Shown here: positions 27,504 through 35,614 of the stretch, one piece after another | Position numbering within the stretch: position 1 is the stretch's first letter | Layout: each line of letters opens with the position of its first letter | Assembly (NCBI GenBank): GCA_009694025.1 | Contig: SHVZ01000020.1 | Location: 1 to 41,443 of the forward strand | DNA: 41,443 nucleotides | Direction of reading: 5' to 3' | Source: Alphaproteobacteria bacterium | Lineage (GTDB): Bacteria > Pseudomonadota > Alphaproteobacteria > SHVZ01 | Notes under the pieces: generated by a model | Seen by the model: only the letters and a program-made list of their open reading frames with translations | The model's database searches: none | What the model was told of the DNA's origin: nothing | Program-made: the position numbers and the translations under genes

Positions 27504-28511
27504 ATGCATGTCCGGGCTTTCTCGGCGGCCAAGGACCCCGATCGGCCCGAAACCAACGAGGATCGCCTCGTCGTCGTTCCGGACCGCCTCTACGCGGTCA
27601 TCGATGGCGTCACCGACCGCACAAGCCGCCGCTACGGCGACCGCACCGGCGGTCGCGTGGCGGCCGAGACGGTCGAGCTCGCCCTCCTCGAGCTCGCCCA
27701 TGACGACGCCTGCCGGTCGATCGACGCCGCCGGCCTGGTCCGGCGCCTCGGCCAGGCCTTCCAGTCGGCCTACCGCGCCCATGGCGTGCTGGAGGAGGCG
27801 AGGGCGGCCGAGACCAGCCGCTTCGGCAGCACGCTCGCGCTTGCCGTCGATCGTGGCGACCGCTTCGGCTTCTTCTTCATCGGCGACAGCGGCATGCGCC
27901 TCAACGGGCGCGAAGTCGTCGACAACGACAAGGACCTCGACCACGTTACCGCGACGCTCCGCGGTTTCGCCTATCGGCGCGTCGCCGCCGCCGGCGCCGA
28001 TCCGACGATGACCGAGCTGGCCTCGCGTGCGCTTTGCTGGCGGGGCACGCGCACGCTGCCGCCAGAGGCCCGACCCTGGCTCGAGGAGCCGGACCTCGCC
28101 GCCATCCGCGACGCCGCCTTGGCGAAGCTGAAGGCCGATCTGCCGAAGATCCCCGTCGAGGACATGACCCGGCTGATCCTCGACGGCATCATCGGGGCCC
28201 AGGGCGGCTATCAGAACCGGCCGGACCTCGCCCTCGGCTATTCGAGCCTGGACGGCTTCACCCTGACCGCCGCCGGCGTCCGGGTTTTCGAGCGGCCGAA
28301 GGCGGAGGCCGCCACGCTCGAGCTGTTCACCGACGGCTACTTCGCGCTCCCCGGTGCGGCGACGGTCGCCGCCTGGGAGGCCAAAGCCGACGAGGTCGAG
28401 CGCGTCGATCCGGCCAAGGTTGCGGAATACCCGTCGACCAAAGGATCGCTCGGGCGCATCCGCGCCGACGACCGCACGGTGGTCATCGTCTCCCAGGGGG
28501 GGGCCGCATGA
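27504..28511 (+). CDS. PP2C-family (PPM-type) protein phosphatase
   Basis: 335 residues, soluble. The PPM metal-binding pattern is complete: RPETNEDRLVV, AVIDGV, GSTLALAVDRGDRFGFFFIGDSGMRL, ELFTDGY and a final DDRTVVIV, which provide the acidic ligands for two divalent metal ions. The middle region (residues 130-210) is longer than in standard PP2C. It would remove phosphate from serine/threonine residues, or from a small phosphorylated compound. It is placed inside an ABC-transporter operon: its start lies ten bases after the binding-protein stop, and its stop overlaps the ATPase start (ATGA). No partner kinase is visible. The unusual context is the interesting point. Confidence 0.85.
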   Translation: MHVRAFSAAKDPDRPETNEDRLVVVPDRLYAVIDGVTDRTSRRYGDRTGGRVAAETVELALLELAHDDACRSIDAAGLVRRLGQAFQSAYRAHGVLEEARAAETSRFGSTLALAVDRGDRFGFFFIGDSGMRLNGREVVDNDKDLDHVTATLRGFAYRRVAAAGADPTMTELASRALCWRGTRTLPPEARPWLEEPDLAAIRDAALAKLKADLPKIPVEDMTRLILDGIIGAQGGYQNRPDLALGYSSLDGFTLTAAGVRVFERPKAEAATLELFTDGYFALPGAATVAAWEAKADEVERVDPAKVAEYPSTKGSLGRIRADDRTVVIVSQGGAA

Positions 28512-29596
28512 ACGCCCGCAGCCTCCGGGTCGGCGGCCTGACCAAGCGCTTCCAGCTGCCGTCGGGCGACATCCTCGCCGTCGACGGGGTGACCTTCGAG
28601 GTCGCCGAGGCGGAGTTCTTCACCATGCTCGGGCCGTCCGGCTGCGGCAAGACGACGACCCTCCGGATGATCGCCGGGCTCGAGTCGCCGACATCGGGCA
28701 CCATCGTCTTCGCCGGCCAGGACTACACGCGGGTCGATGCGCGCCACCGCAACATCGGCATGGTCTTCCAGTCCTACGCGCTGTTCCCGCACCTCCCGAT
28801 CTTCGAGAACGTCGCCTACGGCCTCCGCGTCCGTGGGATGGCGGCCGACGACATCCAAAAGCGCGTCACCCGCATCCTCGACCTGCTCGGCCTCGGCGGC
28901 CTGGCCGAGCGTCATCCCGGCGGCCTCTCCGGCGGCCAGCAGCAGCGCGTCTCGATCGCGCGTGCGCTCGTCTACGAGCCCGGCATGCTGCTGCTGGACG
29001 AGCCGCTCGCCAACCTCGACGCCAAGCTCCGGGTACAGATGCGCGAGGAGATCCGCCGGATCCAGCGCGAGCTCGGCATCATGTCGCTCTACGTCACCCA
29101 CGACCAGGAGGAGGCGATGTCGGTGTCCGACCGCATCGCCGTCTTCAACTTAGGCAAGCTCCGCCAGGTCGGCCGGGCCGAGGAGGTCTACTCGACGCCG
29201 GCGACGCCCTTCGTCGCCGACTTCATCGGCAAGGCCAATTTTCTCGAGGCGTCGCCGCTCGGCGAGGGTCGCTTCCGGCTCACCAACGGCACGACGGTCA
29301 AGCCCCGCCTCGCCCTCGGCCTGCCCGCCGACGAAGCCGACGTCGCCGGCTTCGACACCGTGGTGATGCTGCGACCCGAACGGCTGCGGATCGACACCGC
29401 CGGCGGCAAGGTGCCTTGCCGGATCCTCCGCCGGCAGTTCCTCGGCGGCATCATCCGCTACTCGGTCGAGGCGGAAGGGGCGAAGCTGGCGCTCACCGTC
29501 GACGCCCCCCGCGACATCGCGGGCACCGGCGAAGGCGCCCAGGCGTTCCTCGACTTCGAGGAGCGCGACGCGATCGCCTACGCCAGCGGCCGATGA
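28508..29596 (+). CDS. ABC transporter ATP-binding protein
   Basis: 362 residues, the cytosolic motor of the importer. Walker A GPSGCGKTT, Q-loop FQSYALFPH, signature LSGGQQQRVSIARAL, Walker B LLLDEPLANLD and the switch HDQ are all present. The C-terminal third (residues about 240-360) is a TOBE-like regulatory domain, with MLRPERLRI and a beta-rich end, as in FbpC/PotA/AfuC proteins. Its start overlaps the phosphatase stop and its stop overlaps the permease start, four bases each, which supports a single translationally coupled unit. Confidence 0.93.
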   Translation: MNARSLRVGGLTKRFQLPSGDILAVDGVTFEVAEAEFFTMLGPSGCGKTTTLRMIAGLESPTSGTIVFAGQDYTRVDARHRNIGMVFQSYALFPHLPIFENVAYGLRVRGMAADDIQKRVTRILDLLGLGGLAERHPGGLSGGQQQRVSIARALVYEPGMLLLDEPLANLDAKLRVQMREEIRRIQRELGIMSLYVTHDQEEAMSVSDRIAVFNLGKLRQVGRAEEVYSTPATPFVADFIGKANFLEASPLGEGRFRLTNGTTVKPRLALGLPADEADVAGFDTVVMLRPERLRIDTAGGKVPCRILRRQFLGGIIRYSVEAEGAKLALTVDAPRDIAGTGEGAQAFLDFEERDAIAYASGR

Positions 29597-31299
29597 CCGC
29601 GATCGCGCTCCACCCCGGCGCGGAGCGGCGGTCGTTCGACTGGATCCCGATCCTCGTCGGTGTCCTGACGATGGCGACGACCCTCGTCTTCCTCGTCTAC
29701 CCGCTGGTGTGCGCGATCGGCGGCGCCTTCGTGCCGAGCGGCGAACCGCTCGCGCTCGAGAACCTCACCCTCGGCAATTTCGAGCGCTTCCTCACCTCGA
29801 CGAGCTACAAGCGCGCCTTCTGGAACTCGTTGGTCGTCGGCCTCACCGCCACCTCGCTCGCCACCCTCCTGGCGTTGCCGCTGGCCTACGCCGTCGCCCG
29901 GGTCGACATTCCGTTCCGCCGCGCCATCGTGGCGCTTGCCGTGCTGCCGCTGATCTCGCCACCGTTCATCGGCGCCTATTCCTGGATCATCCTCCTGGGG
30001 AGGAACGGGCTCATCACCCGCCTCGTCGCCCATGTCTTCGATGTCCAGCTGCCGTCGATCTACGGGCCCTTCGGGGTCATCACGGCGCTGGCGCTCGGAT
30101 ACTTCCCCTACGTCTTCCTCATCGTCCAGGGCGCGCTGGCCGCCAGCGACCCCTATGTCGAGGAGGCGGCGAGGATGATGGGAGCCTCGCGCTGGCGCAT
30201 CCTCCGCACCATCACGTTTCCCTCCGTGGTGCCGGCGATCGCCGCCGGCATGCTGATCGTCTTCATCAAGGCGCTGGGCGACTTCGGCGTGCCCTCGATC
30301 CTCGGCGGCGAGTACCAGGTGCTGCCGACGCTGATCTATTTTCAGATCCACGGGTTCTTCAATCTGAACGCCGCCGCCGCCATCGCCATGGTCAACGTCG
30401 CCTTGACCGTCGGCGCGCTCGGCGTGCTCGCCTGGGTCAACCGCCGGCGCACCTTCGCGACCATCACCGGCGTCGCCCGCGCGTCCCGGCGCGCGACCGG
30501 CTCCGGCGCCAAGCTGGCGGCCGGGAGCTACGTCGCCGTCGTCCTCCTCATCGCCCTCCTGCCGCAGATCACGGTCGTCGTCTCCTCCTTCGTCGAGCGC
30601 TGGTCTGGAAACCGCATCCCGCTCATCTGGGGCTTCGGCAACTTCGCCCGCGTCCTCACCAACCTGAACCAGCCGGTGATCAACAGCCTGATCCTCGGCG
30701 GCACGGCGACGCTGGTTTGCGTCGTCTTCGGCACGGTCACCGCCTACTACGTGTCGCGGAAGCGCTTCTTCGGCCGCTGGGCGCTCGACCTCACGATCAT
30801 GCTGCCCTTCGTGCTGCCGGGGCTGGTCGTCGGCGTCGCCTATCTCGTCGGCTTCAACGACGGCTGGATCGTCCTGACGGGCACGGCGACGATCCTGGTT
30901 CTGGCCTACTTCACCCGACGTGCCGCCTACATCTTCCGCTCGGTGCAGGCGGCGGTCGGCCAGATCGACGGCAAGCTGGAGGAGGCCTCGACGCTCTGCG
31001 GCGCCAACTGGGCGACCACCATGCGCCGCATCGTCGTGCCGCTGATCGCGCCGGCGATCCTGGCCGGCGCCATCCTGGTGTTCGCCACCCTCCTGGGCGA
31101 GATCAGCGTCACCATCCTCCTGTTCTCGGCCAAGTGGAAGACGATCTCGATCGCGATCTACGAGTACGTCATCTCGGACGAGCTCCACAACGCCAGCGCC
31201 ATGGGCACGGTCGCCATCGTCATGACCCTGGTCCTGGTCCTCGGCGCCAGCCGGCTGGTCGGCCGCAGCATGTCGGAGATGTTCCGCTCCTGGGGCTAA
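29593..31299 (+). CDS. ABC transporter permease, fused two-domain (FbpB-type)
   Basis: 568 residues with about twelve hydrophobic segments in two homologous halves. Each half ends in an EAA loop for ATPase contact: EEAARMMGASRWRILRTITFP near residue 195 and EEASTLCGANWATTMRRIVVP near residue 465. Fused permeases of this type are typical of Fe(III), thiamine and 2-aminoethylphosphonate importers. The start ATG 29593 overlaps the ATPase stop. It ends four bases into the convergent dioxygenase gene. Confidence 0.92.
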   Translation: MTAIALHPGAERRSFDWIPILVGVLTMATTLVFLVYPLVCAIGGAFVPSGEPLALENLTLGNFERFLTSTSYKRAFWNSLVVGLTATSLATLLALPLAYAVARVDIPFRRAIVALAVLPLISPPFIGAYSWIILLGRNGLITRLVAHVFDVQLPSIYGPFGVITALALGYFPYVFLIVQGALAASDPYVEEAARMMGASRWRILRTITFPSVVPAIAAGMLIVFIKALGDFGVPSILGGEYQVLPTLIYFQIHGFFNLNAAAAIAMVNVALTVGALGVLAWVNRRRTFATITGVARASRRATGSGAKLAAGSYVAVVLLIALLPQITVVVSSFVERWSGNRIPLIWGFGNFARVLTNLNQPVINSLILGGTATLVCVVFGTVTAYYVSRKRFFGRWALDLTIMLPFVLPGLVVGVAYLVGFNDGWIVLTGTATILVLAYFTRRAAYIFRSVQAAVGQIDGKLEEASTLCGANWATTMRRIVVPLIAPAILAGAILVFATLLGEISVTILLFSAKWKTISIAIYEYVISDELHNASAMGTVAIVMTLVLVLGASRLVGRSMSEMFRSWG

Positions 31300-32186
31300 G
31301 GCGCCTGCTCCAGGCTCGAAACTTCGTTGGTGACGGTGGTCCGCCGCATGTCGCGGACCTCGGCCGGGTCGTAGCGGCGGGCCCGGTGCATGGTGACGCG
31401 GTTGTCCCAGATCACCAGATCGAACGGCCGCCAGGCATGGGCGTAGACGAACTGCCGTTGAGTCCCGTGCTCGACCAGGTCGCGGACGAAGGCGCGCGCC
31501 TCCGGCACCGGCCAGCCGACGATCGTGCCGATATGCGAGGAGAGATAGAGCGAAAGCTGCCCGGTCACCGGGTGGCGCCTGACCAGGCGCTGGCGCACCG
31601 GCGCGCACAGCTTGATCTCCTCCTCGGTGAACTCGGTGAACCCGAGGAGGCCGCGCGAGTATATCTGGCTGTGCTCGCAGATCAGGTCGCGGACCTCGGC
31701 CTTGGCCTCCTCGTCCAGCGTGTCGTAGGCCGCCCGCATGTCGGCGAATTCGGTGTTGCCGCCCCTGGGTGGAATCGCCCGCGCCGAGAGCAGCGAGTAT
31801 TTGGCCGGCACGGTCTTGAACGAGCTGTCGGAATGCCAGAGCAGGTTGCCGAGGCCGAACAGGCGGCGGCGATCGTCCCTGGCCATGACCCGGTTGTCCT
31901 GGTCGAGGTTGGAGATGTCGCTGAGGTCCATGCTGATCCGGCGCTCTTCGACCGGCCTAAGATCGCTGATCGCGTCTTCGAGCGGACCGAGCTGGCGGCT
32001 GAAGGCGACCTGCTGCTCGTCGGTCAGCTTCTGCTCGCGGAACACCAGGACGCCGAAGCGCGTCATGCCGTCATGGATCGCCGTCACCGCCGCGGGCGAC
32101 AGCTCGCGCGTGAGATCGATGCCGGAGACCTCGCCGGCGAAGGCGGGCCTAGAGATGGGATCGCATGCACGGATGGCGACGGCCAT
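31296..32186 (-). CDS. TauD/TfdA-type alpha-ketoglutarate-dependent dioxygenase
   Basis: 296 residues, family length. The 2-His-1-Asp iron site appears as LLWHSDSSF (His-x-Asp, about residue 117) and TMHRARRYD (distal His, about residue 265). The downstream Arg in RRTTV fits the 2-oxoglutarate-binding residue. Such enzymes hydroxylate taurine, alkylsulfates, 2,4-D-like aryloxy acids or quaternary amines; the sequence favours the TfdA branch but the substrate is not clear. GAGG precedes ATG 32186. Convergent with the transporter permease by four bases; whether it acts on the transported compound is speculative. Confidence 0.88.
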   Translation of the reverse strand: MAVAIRACDPISRPAFAGEVSGIDLTRELSPAAVTAIHDGMTRFGVLVFREQKLTDEQQVAFSRQLGPLEDAISDLRPVEERRISMDLSDISNLDQDNRVMARDDRRRLFGLGNLLWHSDSSFKTVPAKYSLLSARAIPPRGGNTEFADMRAAYDTLDEEAKAEVRDLICEHSQIYSRGLLGFTEFTEEEIKLCAPVRQRLVRRHPVTGQLSLYLSSHIGTIVGWPVPEARAFVRDLVEHGTQRQFVYAHAWRPFDLVIWDNRVTMHRARRYDPAEVRDMRRTTVTNEVSSLEQAP

Positions 32187-32315
32187 GGCCTGACCTCAAA
32201 ACGATGCGCTAGGAGACCGGCAGAGCATCCGGCCGCGGTCGTCGGAGGGAAACGCCGCAGAAGCTATCGTACCCGACCGGGCTTCGTGGCAGAAGCGGCG
32301 GGCGGCGGCGTCGCC

Positions 32316-32558
32316 CTAATTCCCGAGCCTGCGGGCGACGTGCTTGGCGAGCGGCCCGACCTTGTACACTGTGACTTTGAGGCGGGACGCGGTCACCCGC
32401 CACTTCCGGCACCAATGGCGGACCTCTTCGTCGGCTCGGACATTGATCCGGGTGATTCGACGGGAGAACGGATGGCGGGGAGGTGCTTTGGAGGCCAGGC
32501 GCCACGATCGCTGGCACGGCCACCCTGAATTGACGGGGCCTTGTTGGCCAGGCGTCAT
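32316..32558 (-). CDS. DUF3606 domain protein
   Basis: About 80 residues from ATG 32558; the start is uncertain, since ATG 32597 and TTG 32609 are also in frame. The C-terminal half fits DUF3606 well: RINVRADEEVRHWCRKWRVTASRLKVTVYKVGP, with the INV.E..EVR.W..KFGV and L..AV..VG pattern. These small proteins are widespread in rhizobia and relatives and have no known function. The N-terminal 35 residues are unconserved and may not be translated. It is divergent from the small gene at 32596. Confidence 0.55.
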   Translation of the reverse strand: MTPGQQGPVNSGWPCQRSWRLASKAPPRHPFSRRITRINVRADEEVRHWCRKWRVTASRLKVTVYKVGPLAKHVARRLGN

Positions 32559-32595
32559 AGGCGTATTTTCTAGAGGCGCCTGGAGGGCTGCATTC

Positions 32596-32886
32596 ATGTC
32601 TCTAAGCAACTTCCGTAACCGGCCGTCGCAGTATGGCGCCCTGGCGCTCGGGGTGTTTGCAGCCGTCTCAATTGGCGCTGCAGCCGCACAGGTGCCACGG
32701 CGCGATCCTCTTGCGGATGATCAGCGCCTCCCGACCCCATGGGATGGGCTCCCCTATGCCCCGATGATGACGATATCTGGGGTGGGAACGGCGAGCATGC
32801 AGATCATCGTCGAGAACACCAATCACGAAGGATCGCATCGTGGCGTGATGATGACGCTTGCCCCACGATTTCACGGTCCTAAATAG
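32596..32886 (+). CDS. Small exported orphan protein
   Basis: 96 residues from ATG 32596, chosen because GGAGGG lies about ten bases upstream and the start opens a signal-like N-terminus (QYGALALGVFAAVSIGAAAAQ). The mature part is short, Pro-rich then Met/Gly-rich (APMMTISGVGTASMQIIVEN). I do not recognise a family. A hairpin terminator at 32901-32934 follows the stop, which supports a real transcript. Base composition is lower in GC than the flanking operons. Confidence 0.55.
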   Translation: MSLSNFRNRPSQYGALALGVFAAVSIGAAAAQVPRRDPLADDQRLPTPWDGLPYAPMMTISGVGTASMQIIVENTNHEGSHRGVMMTLAPRFHGPK

Positions 32887-32900
32887 AGTCTGAGAGTCGC

Positions 32901-32934
32901 GGAGCTGACCCGGATAGACGGATCGGCTCCTTTT
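32901..32934 (+). terminator. Rho-independent terminator after the 32596 gene
   Basis: GGAGCTGACCCG at 32901-32912 pairs with CGGATCGGCTCC at 32919-32930, with one G-U pair and one mismatch, across a six-base loop, followed by TTTT. Confidence 0.6.
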
Positions 32935-33072
32935 GACCTCCCGATTTTCCCACAACACTTGCGTCTCTGCCGCCTCTATCGGCGGCTAACCCGGGAGACT
33001 GTGGTGATCCTCGCCACGGGCGGGGTCTTTTCCGGTTCTCTCAAAAGTTTGGTCAAGGCGACCATCCTTCTA

Positions 33073-33150
33073 GGGCGCTGATGCCCAGATAGATCCTAGC
33101 ATGAGCGCCCGCTCGGCCCTTCGGGGTCCGGCGGGCGCTTATTTGTATTT
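33073..33150 (+). promoter_or_regulatory. Attenuator-like structure: alternative hairpins ending in a terminator
   Basis: Three segments can pair in two exclusive ways. GGGCGCT (33073-33079) is complementary to the start of AGCGCCCGC (33104-33112), which is also perfectly complementary to GCGGGCGCT (33131-33139). The second pairing is followed by TTATTTGTATTT and would terminate; the first would prevent it. CTAGG/CCTAG (33070-33074 and about 33094-33098) supports the first. The layout is that of an attenuator or riboswitch expression platform, but no aptamer family is recognised. The rest of 32935-33277 has no gene I can support. Confidence 0.5.
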
Positions 33151-33184
33151 CGGGATGGGCTAGTTCGGCGAAGCCCGAAAGAGA

Positions 33185-33227
33185 CCCACGTACCTCTTGA
33201 AATTCAATCTCTCTGTACCCACGTACC
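33185..33227 (+). repeat. Direct repeat pair CCCACGTACC, candidate operator
   Basis: The ten-base sequence CCCACGTACC occurs at 33185-33194 and 33218-33227, start to start 33 bases, close to three helical turns. It lies just upstream of the mini-ORF at 33278 and could bind a regulator. Binding is not shown. Confidence 0.4.
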
Positions 33228-33277
33228 GTATGTGCGCCGTCGCGCGCCAAGAAAGCAAGGAAGGGAGGTGGTGCGAT

Positions 33278-33343
33278 GTGAACGTTGAGATAATTCGTTT
33301 AATCATAATGATCCTGCAGATCATTCACTTGCTCATTCAGTAA
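33278..33343 (+). CDS. Tiny hydrophobic amphipathic peptide (candidate type I toxin-like)
   Basis: A 21-codon frame beginning at GTG 33278, with GGGAGGTG at 33263-33270 giving near-perfect complementarity to the 16S rRNA tail. The peptide starts MNVEIIRLII and ends LLIQ, and is mostly Ile, Leu and Met. Polar residues fall at positions 4, 7, 14, 17 and 21, a single face of a helix, as in TisB-type membrane toxins. A perfect hairpin terminator follows within 60 bases, so this is a compact transcription unit. An ATG at 33276 is followed at once by TGA. The coding status is inferred; an internal hairpin at 33307-33325 might act on translation. Confidence 0.5.
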   Translation: MNVEIIRLIIMILQIIHLLIQ

Positions 33344-33366
33344 GTCAGATTGGTGGGGTGTTTCCG

Positions 33367-33401
33367 GGGCGCCGTCCTAAGTGTCGGCGCCCATTTTAAT
33401 T
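33367..33401 (+). terminator. Rho-independent terminator after the mini-ORF
   Basis: GGGCGCCG at 33367-33374 pairs perfectly with CGGCGCCC at 33385-33392 over a ten-base loop, followed by ATTTTAATT. Confidence 0.7.
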
Positions 33402-33446
33402 GCAGGCCGCCCTGCGGGGACCGGCGCTCTTAGGGGTGATCGCCAG

Positions 33447-33710
33447 ATGGAACGTGTTTCCAGGGAACAACGCTCGCCGCCAGTGGCCGTCTGCACCCGG
33501 TGCGGCACCTTCACGAAGAACGTGACGCTGATTAATCTGCGGTGCGGGCAGCGCTTCGATAAGAAGCGCTGCCAGGGCGCATTCGGGAGCGCCCTGAACA
33601 CGACCGATTGGACGGTGTGCCCTGAATGCGCCGGGACAGGCCTGGCGGGGGAAAAGAACTGCCCCAGGTGCGACGGAGTCGGCTGGCACTACGCGCGCCG
33701 CCGGTACTAG
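33447..33710 (+). CDS. Small zinc-ribbon protein with DnaJ-like cysteine motifs
   Basis: 87 residues from ATG 33447, with AGGGGTGA about ten bases upstream; the open frame begins at 33381. Four pairs of cysteines are spaced as zinc ligands: CTRCG, a C-to-C pair in LRCGQRFDKKRC, then CPECAGTG and CPRCDGVG. The last two are CxxCxGxG motifs as in the DnaJ zinc-binding region. It would bind zinc and perhaps nucleic acid or unfolded protein. Not recognised as a named family. It ends the islet of small genes and is convergent with the beta-propeller gene. Confidence 0.7.
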   Translation: MERVSREQRSPPVAVCTRCGTFTKNVTLINLRCGQRFDKKRCQGAFGSALNTTDWTVCPECAGTGLAGEKNCPRCDGVGWHYARRRY

Positions 33711-33843
33711 GATCCGGGGCCGTGCCGACCCAGGCATGATCCGCCTTCGACGGCTCGCGCGGGTGATGCACGGGCGGCGGCGCCGGCGAAGGCCGGCCGG
33801 GCGACGGGATCCAAGGGACGGACGGAAATGCTCATGCCGCGCC

Positions 33844-35496
33844 TCAGAAGGAGAAGCGCTGGATCGGGATCGAGGTGCCGCCGGGAAGAGTCAGCGTGCC
33901 GGCGGTTCGGCTCGAGAAAGCGATGGTGACGGTACCGCGCGTGGCGAGCGTCGTCGGCGCCCGATAGGTGCCGGTCAGGGTTTGGCCGTTGGCGTATTCC
34001 GAGAGGGTTCCCTGGAACAGGCCGGTCGAGGTCATCGTGTTCTGGCTCGAGTACCAGACGGGCTCGCCGCGGTCGTCGTAGAGGAATGTCGCGAAGAACA
34101 TCGTCGACGACTGCACCTCGATGAAGAAGCCGCGGCCGGGCTCGCTCGGGTTCCACCACCATCCCGTCTCCGGCATCCCCGATGCCGGCCCGGCGCTGGC
34201 GCCGCCGCTGACGATGTCGAAGCGCTGGATCTGTGTCGTGCCGCCGGGCCAGACCAGGGCGCCGTTGCTCGGGCCGAAGAAGATCGCCTGGGCCTGGCCG
34301 GACGATCCCCGGACGCTCGCCGCCCGGAAGGCGCCGGCGAGCGTCTGCCCGCCCGCATACTGGTCGAGCGTCGAGACGTAGCCGCCGCCGGTCGACGCGG
34401 TGCCGAGGTGCCAGGTCGCCGTGCCGTCCGCAGCGTAGAGATAGTAGGCGAAGAACATCCGGGCCGAGCTGGTCTCGAAGGAGAAGCCGCGCCCGGACTC
34501 GCTCGTGTTCCACCACCAGCCGCTCTGCGGCGTCGCCGCCGTCGGCGTCGTCCTGGCGAACGCCACGCGCTGGCCCCGGGCCGGAATGGCGATGGTCGAG
34601 GCGACGGTGTTGGTCGAGAGGTTGACGACGGTGATGGCGCCGGTGTCCCGCCCGACGACATAGGCGAGGGTTCCGGCCGGGTTGATCGCGACCGACTGCG
34701 GCGTGCCGACGGTCGGCAGGGTCGCGACGACCGCGCCGCCGCCGTCGGCGATCGTGACGGTGTTGGCGGTGCCGTCGGCGATCAGCACCTTCTGGCCGTC
34801 CGGGCTGACGGCGAGGCCGGTCAGCTGGGTCGAGCCGATGGCGCGACGGGTCAGGACCGCGGCGGCGGCGGTATCGACGATGGTGAGGACGCCGTCGGCG
34901 TCGAGGGCGTAGAGGCGCGTGCCGGCCGGGTTGAGGGCGAGCTGGGTTGCGGCCGACGGAAGCGTGATCGAGCTCGTCACCGAGAAATTCGAGGTCGTGA
35001 TCACGGAGAGGGTGGCGGACCCTCGGTGCGAGACGTAGAGGGTCGCGCCGTTCGGGCTGAGGGCGAGGCTGCCCGGCGCGGCCGTGACGATGGTGCCGCG
35101 GCCGAGGGCGGCGCCGGCGGCCTCGCCGCCGGTGACGGTCGCGTTGTCGGCGTTGGCCGAATAGATCGTGACGCCGTCGGTGCTGAGCGCCAGCGCCGCC
35201 GGATTCGGTCCGGTGGTGATGGTGCCGATGACGGCGTTGGTCTGGGCGTTGACCACGATCACGGTCCCGGTCTCGGAGGAGGCGGCATAGACGCGGGTGC
35301 CGTCGTTGCTGACGGCCAGCGCGCTCACCCGCGCGGTCAGCGGCAGCGCCACCGTGGCGACCCGCTGCGAGGTGGCGGAGTCGATGACGTAGATCGACGT
35401 CGCGGCGTCGCTCGCGACATAGGCGAAGGGCTGCGCCGCCGCCGGGGCGCCGGCGAGAAGCATCAGCAGAATCAGAATCTTTAGCTTTAGCCCCAT
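33844..35496 (-). CDS. Exported YncE-like beta-propeller protein with two C-terminal GWWWN repeats
   Basis: 550 residues. Signal peptide (LKILILLMLLAGAPAAA) then a seven-bladed-type propeller (residues about 25-320) with repeated blades such as VSALAVSNDGTRVYAAS, ALALSTDGVTIYSA and LAVSPDGQKVLIAD. The C-terminus holds two tandem repeats of about 105 residues, each opening SGWWWNTSESGRGFSFE or TGWWWNPSEPGRGFFIE, then MFFA..LY and a GG.TL.G.FRA end. This repeat is known from secreted proteobacterial proteins of unknown function. The probable location is periplasmic or extracellular; the ligand is not apparent. It stands alone, convergent with the zinc-ribbon gene. Confidence 0.8.
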   Translation of the reverse strand: MGLKLKILILLMLLAGAPAAAQPFAYVASDAATSIYVIDSATSQRVATVALPLTARVSALAVSNDGTRVYAASSETGTVIVVNAQTNAVIGTITTGPNPAALALSTDGVTIYSANADNATVTGGEAAGAALGRGTIVTAAPGSLALSPNGATLYVSHRGSATLSVITTSNFSVTSSITLPSAATQLALNPAGTRLYALDADGVLTIVDTAAAAVLTRRAIGSTQLTGLAVSPDGQKVLIADGTANTVTIADGGGAVVATLPTVGTPQSVAINPAGTLAYVVGRDTGAITVVNLSTNTVASTIAIPARGQRVAFARTTPTAATPQSGWWWNTSESGRGFSFETSSARMFFAYYLYAADGTATWHLGTASTGGGYVSTLDQYAGGQTLAGAFRAASVRGSSGQAQAIFFGPSNGALVWPGGTTQIQRFDIVSGGASAGPASGMPETGWWWNPSEPGRGFFIEVQSSTMFFATFLYDDRGEPVWYSSQNTMTSTGLFQGTLSEYANGQTLTGTYRAPTTLATRGTVTIAFSSRTAGTLTLPGGTSIPIQRFSF

Positions 35497-35614
35497 CCCC
35501 TGACGCTAGGACGCTTCGCTCCCGGGGGCAACGGGGGCGGGCTCGCCGCCGTCTTCTCGCCGCGGACCGCATGTGACGCGGAAGATGCGTCGGCCGACCG
35601 ATCGGGACGCTCGG

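Noticed and set aside
25814..27556. 580-residue minus-strand frame opposite the TPR and binding-protein genes
   Set aside because: The plus strand carries the signal peptide, binding-protein motifs and RBS; the antisense frame has none.
29578..31608. 676-residue minus-strand frame opposite the permease
   Set aside because: Arg/Asp/Glu-rich antisense shadow; the permease transmembrane and EAA motifs are on the plus strand.
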